DNA from: Chloroflexota bacterium
Lineage (GTDB): Bacteria > Chloroflexota > Limnocylindria > Limnocylindrales > CSP1-4
Length of the DNA: 8,639 bases
Direction: 5' to 3'
Assembly (NCBI GenBank): GCA_013696275.1
Contig: JACCYW010000449.1
Span: 1 to 8,639 of the forward strand
Translations under genes and position numbers: made by a program
The notes under the pieces: generated by a model
Seen by the model: only the letters and a program-made list of their open reading frames with translations
Databases searched by the model: none
Told to the model about the DNA's origin: nothing
Shown here: one piece after another, positions 1 to 7,792 of the stretch
Position numbering within the stretch: position 1 is the first letter of the stretch
Layout: each line of letters opens with the position of its first letter

Positions 1-681
1 TCAGTTGGTCACGCCGCTGCCGGTCGTCTGGGCAACCACCTGACGAGCCTTGTCCCAGTCATCGCGGAAGGTCTTGATGCCCTTGTCGGTGAGCGGATGG
101 TGGACCATCTGTTGGAGGACCTTGAAGGGCAACGTGGCGACGTGCGAGCCAGCCAGGGCCGCCTCCGTCACGTGCCGCGGGTGGCGCACCGAGGCGGTCA
201 ATACCTCGGTATCGAGGTCGTGCATCTCGACGATACCGACAAGCTCGCGGATGACCTCCATGCCGTCCTGGTTGATGTCATCCAGCCGACCGATGAACGG
301 CGATAGCAGCGACGCGCCGGCCTTGGCCGCCAGCAGGCCCTGGTTAGCCGTGAAGATGAGCGTGCAGTTGGTCTTGATGCCTTCTTCCGCGAAGCGATAG
401 ATGGCTTCCAGGCCCTCTTCACTCATGGGCACCTTGACCACGATGTTGGGCGCGAGCTTGGCGAAGGAGCGCCCCTCGACGAGCATCTCGTCGACATGTT
501 CGGCCACCACTTCGGCACTCACCGGGCCGGGCGTTATGCGGCAGATGTCCTGGAGGATGCCCTCATATGAACCACCCACCTTGGCATACAGGGTCGGGTT
601 GGTGGTAACGCCGTCGAGCACGCCCCAGCGCGCGACCGTCCGGATCTCCTCGATGTCAGCGGTGTCCAGGAAGAGTTTCAT
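1..681 (-). CDS. tal: Transaldolase, small (TalC/FSA-like) type
   Basis: The 226-residue protein is a class I aldolase-fold transaldolase. It moves a dihydroxyacetone unit between sugar phosphates in the non-oxidative pentose phosphate pathway, in the cytoplasm. Visible family motifs are LFLDTAD with Asp6, TTNPT with Asn28, VVKVPM with the Schiff-base Lys83, TLIF near 107-110, SPFIGRLDD at 127-135 and TASVRHPRHV at 162-171. Length matches the roughly 215-225 residue decameric subfamily. In this family fructose-6-phosphate aldolase carries Gln and Tyr where transaldolase carries Glu and Phe. Here I read Glu57 and Phe129, which favours transaldolase over FSA. The ATG at 681 is chosen because a GGAGG sits 7 bases upstream (689-693) and homology begins there; the open frame continues upstream but without family similarity. 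It lies 378 bp downstream of pyrG on the same strand, and its TGA occupies bases 1-3, so the gene is complete. Confidence 0.95.
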   Translation of the reverse strand: MKLFLDTADIEEIRTVARWGVLDGVTTNPTLYAKVGGSYEGILQDICRITPGPVSAEVVAEHVDEMLVEGRSFAKLAPNIVVKVPMSEEGLEAIYRFAEEGIKTNCTLIFTANQGLLAAKAGASLLSPFIGRLDDINQDGMEVIRELVGIVEMHDLDTEVLTASVRHPRHVTEAALAGSHVATLPFKVLQQMVHHPLTDKGIKTFRDDWDKARQVVAQTTGSGVTN

Positions 682-1059
682 GCGTGTGCCTCCGTTTCTT
701 TTCGGGCAGTCTACGCCTCGCATGGGCTCAAGGCGCTCACTGCCGTGGTGCCGAAGCAAGGTCGCAGACGGCGCACCCCGACCGAAGGCCACCATCGATG
801 AACAGCCAAGAGCGTCGCGACCCTCTTGGGGGACTCCAGGCGGGGCAGACGGGCGGCGAGCCGTCCGGGCAGGCCCTCTCCACGCAGGATCGACTCGGCG
901 CCTGCGGCGATGCCACGGCACGAGCCAGTCCGGAGGCCCGGTCCTGTGCACTGATGGTGATCTTCTGCCTGGCCATCGGCGGCCGAGACTCGGGCGGCGA
1001 AGCGAGCCCAAGGGGAGCGACCCATGCCCCGCCTGGCAGAAGGCTGTCGGGCACCCGGT
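682..1059 (-). other. 378-bp stretch between pyrG and tal, no confident gene
   Basis: No protein in any frame here is recognisable. On the minus strand one frame from about 911 to 790 has codons ending almost only in G or C, as the real neighbouring genes do, and reads like protein (for example AAGAESILRGEGLPGR), then continues open to 711. It has no start codon of its own near 911. A different frame starting with ATG at 976 (MARQKITISAQDR) leads into the same place but has no Shine-Dalgarno. Joining the two would need one frameshift. This could be a decayed or frameshifted small gene, an untranslated spacer carrying a processed RNA, or just GC-biased DNA. No U-tract terminator follows pyrG. 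Confidence 0.35.
689..693 (-). promoter_or_regulatory. Shine-Dalgarno of the transaldolase gene
   Basis: GGAGG on the minus strand, 7 bases before the ATG at 681. It decides the start against a long upstream in-frame extension. I found no convincing -35/-10 pair just upstream; a TAGACT hexamer has no partner at a suitable distance. Confidence 0.8.
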
Positions 1060-2748
<1,689 letters not shown>

Positions 2749-2755
2749 GGGACGT

Positions 2756-2760
2756 CCTCC
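2756..2760 (-). promoter_or_regulatory. Shine-Dalgarno fixing the GTG start of pyrG
   Basis: GGAGG on the minus strand with a 7-base spacer to the GTG at 2746-2748. It is the only strong ribosome site near the N-terminus and rules out the upstream in-frame extension. Confidence 0.8.
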
Positions 2761-2773
2761 GGGGGTTTTTCCG

Positions 2774-2802
2774 ATGTTACGGGCTGACGGCTGCGCACGC
2801 AA
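2774..2802 (-). promoter_or_regulatory. Possible sigma70-type promoter for pyrG
   Basis: On the minus strand a TTGCGT hexamer (2797-2802; 3 of 6 to TTGACA) and a TAACAT hexamer (2774-2779; 4 of 6 to TATAAT) are spaced by exactly 17 bases. Initiation would fall near 2767, leaving a leader of about 20 bases with the GGAGG. The match is modest. The leader is too short for an attenuator like the one on pyrG in Firmicutes, so CTP control, if present, would act differently. Confidence 0.35.
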
Positions 2803-2819
2803 GTCCGGAAAGTGGCGGC

Positions 2820-2835
2820 TGGCTCCGGCGAGCCA
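2820..2835 (-). terminator. Short hairpin after the MoaD-like gene
   Basis: A perfect 6-bp stem TGGCTC/GAGCCA with a 4-base loop lies 12-27 bases past the stop of the MoaD-like gene, upstream of the pyrG promoter candidate. No T-run follows. It could be a weak or Rho-assisted end of the propeller-MoaD transcript, or chance. Confidence 0.25.
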
Positions 2836-2846
2836 TGTACGCGCTC

Positions 2847-3113
2847 TCAGCCGCCTGCCACCGCCGGGATGAAGTGCACCACCGACGTGGCGGACAGGCG
2901 AGCATCGATGCCCACACGCTCACCGTCGATGAACACGTTGATGTGCTCGCGGAAGGCCGGGCCAGGCTGGCATAGACGGTCGCGCACGCCCGGCCAGCGC
3001 TCCTCAAGCTGCTCCACCAGTTCGAGGACGGTGGCGGCGTCCAGCTCCAGCTGGCGCGGCGGTGGGTCCGGGAAGAGGGTCACGAGCGAACGAGGAAGGT
3101 GGACGGAGGCCAC
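2847..3113 (-). CDS. MoaD/ThiS-family ubiquitin-fold protein
   Basis: An 88-residue beta-grasp protein of the MoaD/ThiS type. Family members carry sulfur as a C-terminal thiocarboxylate, or become joined to proteins, after activation by an E1-like MoeB/ThiF enzyme. Seen here: a beta-hairpin start (ASVHLPRSLVTLFP), a helix ATVLELVEQLEERWPGVRDR (27-46), the typical FREHINVFIDGER (54-66), and a final VHFIPAVAGG with exposed Gly87-Gly88. Start is the GTG at 3113, which keeps the whole first strand; a GAGG lies 11 bases upstream, a slightly long spacing. The start is 7 bp past the stop of the propeller gene, so the two are probably translationally coupled. No moa, moe, thi or E1-like gene is visible in the window. 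A molybdopterin synthase small subunit is possible, but the neighbour suggests a different partner. Confidence 0.88.
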   Translation of the reverse strand: MASVHLPRSLVTLFPDPPPRQLELDAATVLELVEQLEERWPGVRDRLCQPGPAFREHINVFIDGERVGIDARLSATSVVHFIPAVAGG

Positions 3114-3120
3114 CGCAGCG

Positions 3121-4194
3121 TCAGTCCTCGACGATACTGGTCTCGACCGACCAGACCGCGGGGAGATAGTCAGCTACCTGCCGCCAAGATCCACCCTCGT
3201 CGGCGCTGGCGAACACCTGACCGTTGCTGGTGCCCAGATAGATCCCCGCCGGCTCCAGGCTATCGGTCGCCATCGCTTCCCGGAGGACGCCGAGGTAGGC
3301 ATCCTGCTGAGGCAGTCCGTCCGATAGGCGCTGCCAGCTGTCACCGGCGTCGCTACTCCGCCAGACGGCCGTTGCGCCATCTATCATGTGACGGCCCTTG
3401 TCATCACCGTTGAGCGGGATGACGAAGATCGTCCGCGGGTCATGCGGGTGGACGACGAGCGGGAACCCGAACTGCGAGGGCAGCCCAGGCGTTATCTCCG
3501 TCCAGCCTCGACCGCCATCGTCAGAGCGGTATACGCCGCAGTGGTTCTGCTGGTAGAGGACATCAGGTCGGGCGGGATGCAGCGCCAGCTTGTGTACGCA
3601 TTGGCCGAACTCAGGGTGCGGGTCGGGCATGAAGTCTGCGCGGACGCCATGGTTGCGTGCCTCCCAGGTATGACCCCGGTCGTCGGTCGCGAAGGTGCCC
3701 ACGGCCGATATGCCGACCCACATGCGTTCCCGCTCGGTCGGGTGGGGCACGATGGAGTGGAGGCACAGCCCGCCATTGCCTGGCTCCCAGGACGGCCTGG
3801 AGGGGTGATCGCGCAGACCGCTGACGTGCAGCCAGGTGGCTCCGCGGTCCTCGCTACGGAACAGGCCAGCCGGCTCCACACCGGCGAAGAGGCTGCCGTC
3901 GGAAGCGGTGAGGTTCCAGACCGTCATCAGCTTGGGTCCGTCTTCGCCGTAGGTCAGGCCCTCGCTCGACTGCGTCCAGGTGGCGCCCTCGTCCTCACTA
4001 CGCCACACCGAGGCGCCATACCACGGGCTGCCTCCACCGGCGTAGAGCGTTCCATCCGGCGAGCGGATGAGATGGTGGATGGGCCACGTCTCACAGTACG
4101 GCCCACGCAGATCCCACTCTCGGCGGGCAGGGTCGCTCTCCAGGATGAAGGCGCCCTTCCGGGTGCCGAGAAGCAACTGGACGCGTCTGGCCAT
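3121..4194 (-). CDS. BNR/Asp-box beta-propeller (sialidase-like fold) protein
   Basis: A 357-residue protein built from repeats with Asp-box turns (S/T-x-D-x-G-x-T/S-W). Six are readable, with first residues at 66 (SEDEGATW), 114 (SEDRGATW), 170 (TDDRGHTW), 224 (SDDGGRGW, with Gly in place of Thr/Ser), 280 (SSDAGDSW) and 330 (SADEGGSW). This predicts a six- or seven-bladed propeller like those of sialidases, VPS10 and YCF48. There is no signal peptide or membrane segment, so it is probably cytoplasmic. I see no clear sialidase active-site arginine triad or FRIP motif, so a hydrolase call is not justified from sequence. Start is the ATG at 4194 with a weak GAAAG site; homology-like sequence (RVQLLLGTRKGAF) begins at once. 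The protein is His- and Trp-rich around 36-41 and 196-220. It precedes the MoaD-like gene by 7 bp. Function is unknown. Confidence 0.88.
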   Translation of the reverse strand: MARRVQLLLGTRKGAFILESDPARREWDLRGPYCETWPIHHLIRSPDGTLYAGGGSPWYGASVWRSEDEGATWTQSSEGLTYGEDGPKLMTVWNLTASDGSLFAGVEPAGLFRSEDRGATWLHVSGLRDHPSRPSWEPGNGGLCLHSIVPHPTERERMWVGISAVGTFATDDRGHTWEARNHGVRADFMPDPHPEFGQCVHKLALHPARPDVLYQQNHCGVYRSDDGGRGWTEITPGLPSQFGFPLVVHPHDPRTIFVIPLNGDDKGRHMIDGATAVWRSSDAGDSWQRLSDGLPQQDAYLGVLREAMATDSLEPAGIYLGTSNGQVFASADEGGSWRQVADYLPAVWSVETSIVED

Positions 4195-4208
4195 CGTCTT
4201 TCAGCTTA

Positions 4209-4248
4209 GCCCTTGAGGCGCCGCCGGAGCAAGCCCGGCAGCAAGGGC
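4209..4248 (-). terminator. Two-part stem-loop between phosphatase and propeller genes
   Basis: An outer perfect 7-bp stem (GCCCTTG 4209-4215 with CAAGGGC 4242-4248) encloses an inner 5-bp stem (GCCGG 4223-4227 with CCGGC 4235-4239) and a 7-base loop. It sits in the 104-bp gap, ending 15 bases before the propeller start codon. No T-run follows on the minus strand, so it is either a non-canonical terminator for the phosphatase transcript or a structured 5' leader of the propeller-MoaD mRNA. Confidence 0.4.
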
Positions 4249-4298
4249 GTTGAGCGGGTCCAGGCGTGTCGGGGCAGGCGCGTGCGATGGGCTGGCAC

Positions 4299-5126
4299 TC
4301 AGCGCGGACCCGGTCCTGGCGTGGTGCGCCCTTCACCCCACACCTCCGGGCCGCAGATGAACGGTCGCGGCGCCAGGCCATGACCCGCTCGCCAGGCCGG
4401 CAACTCGGCGCGCTCCCTGGGCAGCTCACCGGAGCGCAACGCGGCCGACCACCATGCTTCTATCTCGGCGAAGCGGTCCCACTCGCGGAAAGCCCAGCCT
4501 TCGCTGCGGCAGATGCGCGCCAGGCTCTCCTTGGCGAAGACGAGGTCAGCATGAGCGGCCGCGAACCGGTCGCTGGTGCCGTCACCGACGAACATGACGA
4601 TGCGGTCCGCCGCCTGGTGGGCGAAGACTCGCGCACGCTTGCAGGTGCCGCAGACGAAGCAGCTGCGGTGGCCGTACGGGAAGCTCAGACCGGCCGCGCC
4701 GCCGGTCACCACATTGCTATTGGTCGCCACCGGGAGGTCGGTCGCGCCATGGCGCGCCAGGTTCGACTCGACATAGAAGCCGAGGCCGTCACTTACCACT
4801 TCCACGACCGCGCCGGCCGTCCTCACGGCGGCCACGAAGGCCGGGAAGGTCTCATCGTGGGGGACCTCGCTGGCAGCGTCCCGAAGCCGGGCAGCATCCG
4901 CGGGAAGCTTGTCCATATCCCAGCCGAGCACCTCGCGCGAGCCCATCGTGCCGGCATCGTAGGCAGCGTCCACCCGCTGCTCAGCGGACCGCTCGGAAGC
5001 GTCAAGGAATCGTGCCAGCAGCTCCCCGCCCACGTCACGGCGGCTGATCGTACCGTCGTAGTCGACGAGGACCGAGATCGGGGCACCGTCCGAGGGAAGG
5101 ATCGGCACTTGCGGCGCAGGAGGCAA
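4299..5126 (-). CDS. HAD-superfamily phosphatase, MtnX/PSP-like (subfamily IB)
   Basis: A 275-residue cytoplasmic phosphatase. HAD motif I is VDYDGT at 21-26 (nucleophile Asp22, acid/base Asp24). Motif II is VSDG with Ser112. Motif III is Lys163 in CGTCKR. Motif IV is GDGTSD at 181-186, binding Mg2+. The helical cap begins around DVGGELLARF (31-40). The GDGTSD motif, the Cys-x-x-Cys-x-x-Cys-Lys segment (Cys156, Cys159, Cys162) and overall length resemble the MtnX branch (2-hydroxy-3-keto-5-methylthiopentenyl-1-phosphate phosphatase) more than phosphoserine phosphatase. No other methionine-salvage gene is near, so the substrate is uncertain. The start is taken as TTG at 5126, with GAGG 9 bases upstream; a GTG at 5108 is an alternative that removes six residues. 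The last 40 residues or so, rich in Arg, Gly and Pro, are probably disordered. It lies 76 bp after the small membrane protein gene and may be read from the same transcript. Confidence 0.85.
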   Translation of the reverse strand: MPPAPQVPILPSDGAPISVLVDYDGTISRRDVGGELLARFLDASERSAEQRVDAAYDAGTMGSREVLGWDMDKLPADAARLRDAASEVPHDETFPAFVAAVRTAGAVVEVVSDGLGFYVESNLARHGATDLPVATNSNVVTGGAAGLSFPYGHRSCFVCGTCKRARVFAHQAADRIVMFVGDGTSDRFAAAHADLVFAKESLARICRSEGWAFREWDRFAEIEAWWSAALRSGELPRERAELPAWRAGHGLAPRPFICGPEVWGEGRTTPGPGPR

Positions 5127-5202
5127 GGTCGGCCGCCTCAGTCGCCGCCGCGCCGACGGCGGCTTGGCTGGCTCGGCCGGAACGCTGCCCTGGGCGGGCG
5201 GC

Positions 5203-5361
5203 TCAGCCGGTGAAGTCCTGCTCCAGCTCGAGCGCCTCTTCGTCAGCTTCCTCGGTCAGCTTCAGCCAGATGAACAACCCGGCGAGCACGACGAGGGGGA
5301 TGATGATCATCGCCGCCAACAGCAGGCCGAGCACGATGCCCAGCATCTTCAGGATCCGCAT
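5203..5361 (-). CDS. Small single-pass membrane protein (52 residues)
   Basis: This short gene encodes a positively charged start (MRILK), one long hydrophobic segment at about 7-34 (LGIVLGLLLAAM, then IIIPLVVLAGLFIWL), and an acidic tail (TEEADEEALELEQDFTG). The charge pattern predicts the N-terminus in and a single helix, either with the acidic tail outside or as a hairpin kinked at Pro22. The start ATG at 5361 has a full AGGAGG 8 bases upstream, stronger than that of any other gene in the operon. Third codon positions are almost all G or C, as in its neighbours. It lies 45 bp after the two-repeat protein and follows the ABC permeases in the same direction, which suggests a helper subunit or membrane anchor. 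I do not recognise a family. A signal peptide is less likely, since no cleavage site is evident. Confidence 0.8.
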   Translation of the reverse strand: MRILKMLGIVLGLLLAAMIIIPLVVLAGLFIWLKLTEEADEEALELEQDFTG

Positions 5362-5369
5362 CTTCAAGA

Positions 5370-5375
5370 CCTCCT
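5370..5375 (-). promoter_or_regulatory. Strong Shine-Dalgarno of the 52-residue membrane protein
   Basis: AGGAGG on the minus strand, 8 bases from the ATG at 5361. It is the main support that this very short frame is translated. Confidence 0.8.
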
Positions 5376-5406
5376 GGATCGACCTGTCAAGTTGCCAGAG
5401 TGTAAT

Positions 5407-5919
5407 TCATGGCGGCGGCCTGCCTCCGCGCCAGCTCAGCCCGGCATCGACCAGTGAGCGCAGTTCGTCGGCCGTGAACTCGGCCAGGACATGCCGGGCA
5501 CCCTGGCGGGTCGCCATCAGCACGCGGATGACGTAGGCGCCGTCCTGTTCCAGGAGTGCGATGTCGCGCGGCTTCTGCTGGTCGATGTAGCGGCCGATGA
5601 TGCGCAGGGTGTCCTCGTACTGGCCGACGACCGGGGCTCCGCTCGACCCGCCCGGATCGCCGTCGCGACGGGCCACGGCCTCCTCCAGGAATCTGGTGAT
5701 GTCATCGTCGACGAAGGTGTATGTCTCCTTTTCGACCTCCAGCCGAGGTTCGGCCCAGGCACTGACCCGCGCCTCCGAGCCGACGAGGCCCTGGACGACG
5801 AAGCCGTCGGGCACCTCGGTGAGCAGGATCTCGCCCATCCCGCGCTGGTCGAGGAAGGCTCCGATGGTCCGAAGGACCTCCTCGTAGTCCTGCCTCGGAC
5901 TGCCTTCATAGATGCGCAT
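5407..5919 (-). CDS. Two-repeat soluble protein of unknown function in the ABC operon
   Basis: I do not recognise a family for this 170-residue protein. It is made of two diverged copies of one unit. Residues 12-42 align with 101-130 (one-residue gap), sharing Tyr, Glu, Leu, Arg, Ile, Gly, Asp-Gln, Ile, Leu, Glu, Asp-Gly and Val in the same order: YEEVLRTIGAFLDQ against YEDTLRIIGRYIDQ, then PDGFVV against DGAYVI. Each copy looks like a helix followed by a beta hairpin, and each ends in a second acidic helix (DDDITRFLEEAVARR at 71-85; ADELRSLVDAGLSWR at 150-164). A Gly/Ser/Pro linker lies near 86-98. No signal peptide or membrane segment is seen, so it should act in the cytoplasm. The start is ATG at 5919; a GTG immediately upstream (5922) is the alternative. 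Only 29 bp separate it from the stop of the second permease, so it is very likely co-transcribed with the transporter. Confidence 0.85.
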   Translation of the reverse strand: MRIYEGSPRQDYEEVLRTIGAFLDQRGMGEILLTEVPDGFVVQGLVGSEARVSAWAEPRLEVEKETYTFVDDDITRFLEEAVARRDGDPGGSSGAPVVGQYEDTLRIIGRYIDQQKPRDIALLEQDGAYVIRVLMATRQGARHVLAEFTADELRSLVDAGLSWRGGRPPP

Positions 5920-5948
5920 CACATGGCCCGCCCATCCGACGAAGCCAG

Positions 5949-6893
5949 CTACGACCCCGTAGTGAGATCGAAGAGGCCACCAGCCTTGGCCCGATGCTCG
6001 CTCCAGCGGTACATCAGGACGGCGGCGAGTGTAACGAGCCCGGTAGTCAGCAGCAAGACGAGCAGGATCTCGGCGCTGCTCGGGGCCGCGCGGCCGGTGA
6101 GCCCCGAATAGAGCGAGCCCGCTCCGCCGATGGCCGTGACGATGTCGGGGAAGAGCGCCTTGCGGACGCCCTCGAGCCACCAGGTGAGCGGGGTCAGCAG
6201 GCCCACTGCCTGGACCGCTGACGGGAGGACTACCAGCGGGAAGACCGCTCCGACCAACAGGAAGATGGCGCCTGCCACCGCCTCCGGGTACTGCCACGCA
6301 TCCTGACGCGTCTGCATCGAGACGGCCGCCAGCATCATCCCGAGCGCGATGATCGAGACGATGCCCATCGCCATGGCCATGAACAGCAGGGCCCAATCTA
6401 TCCTCTCCAGCGCGAACGGCAGCCCAAGCACGACGACCCCCAGGCTGAGCGTGACGATGCCGCCGAATGCGCCGATGGCCAGGCGCCAGATGCCGCGGCC
6501 CAGCAGGATGGTCACCAGGTCGTTGGGGCTGACGTACAGGTACTTCAGCATCCGATAGCGCTCCCTGTCCTCCAGCACGGACTGGGCGAAGCCGGCGATA
6601 CCGCCGACCACGATCGACCAGAGCGCACTGCCGATGACGATGAAGGCGCGAAAGGCCGGGTCGGCCTGGCCACCGCTGATGATCTCCAGCATCACCACCA
6701 GGATGAGCGCGGCAAAGACCGGCTTGATGACCGCGTAGACCAGGAATGGCAGCGGGTCGGTCCAGTTCGCTTCTATCTGGAAGCCGAGTCGCGCCGCCGT
6801 GCGGAAGGTCCGCCACGCGTTGGCCGCCATCTCGCGGCGGGTCGGGTGAGGTGCCCTCGCCCGCGGCGCCCCGGCCTGGGCCAGGACGTTCAT
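5949..6893 (-). CDS. ABC-2 type transporter permease (second of two)
   Basis: A 314-residue inner-membrane protein with about six hydrophobic segments (roughly 49-72, 82-104, 128-158, 165-193, 203-231 and 275-294), the layout of ABC-2 export permeases. The loop EDRERYRMLKYLYVSP (108-123) before the third helix is the typical coupling segment facing the ATPase, and the end of the fifth helix runs into LTPLTWWLEGVRKALFP (233-249), also typical. The N-terminal 45 residues are basic and cytoplasmic. Its ATG overlaps the stop of the preceding permease in an ATGA, which fixes the start and shows coupled translation. It and the preceding permease are probably the two halves of a heterodimeric channel. 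Substrate is not readable; related systems move lipids, polysaccharides, ions or drugs outward. Confidence 0.92.
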   Translation of the reverse strand: MNVLAQAGAPRARAPHPTRREMAANAWRTFRTAARLGFQIEANWTDPLPFLVYAVIKPVFAALILVVMLEIISGGQADPAFRAFIVIGSALWSIVVGGIAGFAQSVLEDRERYRMLKYLYVSPNDLVTILLGRGIWRLAIGAFGGIVTLSLGVVVLGLPFALERIDWALLFMAMAMGIVSIIALGMMLAAVSMQTRQDAWQYPEAVAGAIFLLVGAVFPLVVLPSAVQAVGLLTPLTWWLEGVRKALFPDIVTAIGGAGSLYSGLTGRAAPSSAEILLVLLLTTGLVTLAAVLMYRWSEHRAKAGGLFDLTTGS

Positions 6894-7792
6894 GATCCGC
6901 GCATGGTCAGCCGACCCTCGCGCCGCGCGAGGCGCTCGATGACCTGGAGCAGGAAGCGCGCGATAGCCACGAAGGTCACCGCCATGACCACCAGGATGAG
7001 CGCCTCTACCTCAGGCGACAGGAACCCGTCCGTGTGGACGGATCCGGCGAAGGCCAGCTGGCGCATGGCGTCCAGGCCGACGGCCAGCGGGATGGTCGAT
7101 ATGGCAGCCGCGCCGAGGACGCCAAGTCGGGCGACCGGGAAATTGAGCCCGGAGACGAAGTACACGGGCTCCTGGAGCAGCTGGGTCAGGTGCCACGCCT
7201 CACGGCCCCAGAGCAGGAACAACGTGGCCAGGACCATCCCCAGTCCGTACAGCGCGATCAGGGTCAAGAGGAAGACGAGCAGCAGCAGGAGCCACTGGTC
7301 GACGCTGAAGACCACGCCATAGAGGACGGTACCCACGATGAGCACGACAGCCGCCCGGAAGCAGCTCATCAGCAGGCCGCCGATGGCCATCCCGAGCAGG
7401 ATCGACATCATGCTCATGGGCGCCGTGAAGTAGAGCTCCAGGTTGCCCTGGTCCTTCTCCCAGTAGAGCTGCGCTGCCATCAGCCACATGACGTTGAGCC
7501 AGAAGGCGGTCATCGCGCCGCCAAGGACGACGAAGCCGATGTACTCCGGCGGCGCCTGCAGGGCCCGATAGACGAAGACGAAGGCCGATGTGGTCAGGAA
7601 CGGCAGCAGGATCTCGAAGAAGAGCCACGACGGCTCACGCATCATGCCGATGACCCGGGGATAAGCGCGGCCGGAGATGGTGCGCAGATTCGTGATCAGG
7701 ATGCGGCGCGGGCTCCAACGCGCCGCGTCAGCCGGGCTGGCCGTGGGGCGCGATACGAAGGGACTGGGCGGCGCAGCGGAGCGCTCACTCAT
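6890..7792 (-). CDS. ABC-2 type transporter permease (first of two)
   Basis: A 300-residue membrane protein with about six helices (near 55-77, 84-108, 127-161, 165-196, 203-236 and 262-284). The cytoplasmic coupling loop is YWEKDQGNLELYFTAPMS (110-127), matching the ABC-2 pattern of an acidic stretch followed by a -L-AP-S motif. The first 50 residues or so are Pro/Ser/Arg-rich and predicted cytoplasmic. Translation begins at the ATG at 7792, which overlaps the ATPase stop codon by 4 bp (ATGA), and the gene ends in the same arrangement with the next permease. The two permeases show little obvious sequence identity beyond their architecture, so the channel is probably a heterodimer. Confidence 0.92.
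   Translation of the reverse strand: MSERSAAPPSPFVSRPTASPADAARWSPRRILITNLRTISGRAYPRVIGMMREPSWLFFEILLPFLTTSAFVFVYRALQAPPEYIGFVVLGGAMTAFWLNVMWLMAAQLYWEKDQGNLELYFTAPMSMMSILLGMAIGGLLMSCFRAAVVLIVGTVLYGVVFSVDQWLLLLLVFLLTLIALYGLGMVLATLFLLWGREAWHLTQLLQEPVYFVSGLNFPVARLGVLGAAAISTIPLAVGLDAMRQLAFAGSVHTDGFLSPEVEALILVVMAVTFVAIARFLLQVIERLARREGRLTMRGS

Noticed and set aside
682..1011. N-terminal extension of the transaldolase to 1011
   Set aside because: The extension is Arg/Pro-rich without family similarity, and the internal ATG at 681 has a strong Shine-Dalgarno.
3121..4194. Calling the propeller protein an exo-alpha-sialidase
   Set aside because: Asp boxes mark the fold only. The arginine triad, FRIP motif and secretion signal of sialidases are not evident.
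5144..5163. 6-bp GCCGCC/GGCGGC hairpin between the small membrane protein and the phosphatase gene
   Set aside because: Made only of G and C in a GC-rich gap, with no T-run; such repeats are expected by chance here.
5385..5390. Perfect TTGACA (-35 consensus) on the minus strand before the small membrane protein
   Set aside because: The hexamer 17 bases downstream is TTGAAG, overlapping the ribosome site region and abutting the start codon, so it is a poor -10 and leaves no leader.
5407..6816. One long 469-codon minus-strand frame covering the two-repeat protein and most of a permease
   Set aside because: The upstream 300 codons or so are an Arg/Pro/Gly-rich out-of-frame reading of the permease. 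Only the part from 5919 has a sensible protein.
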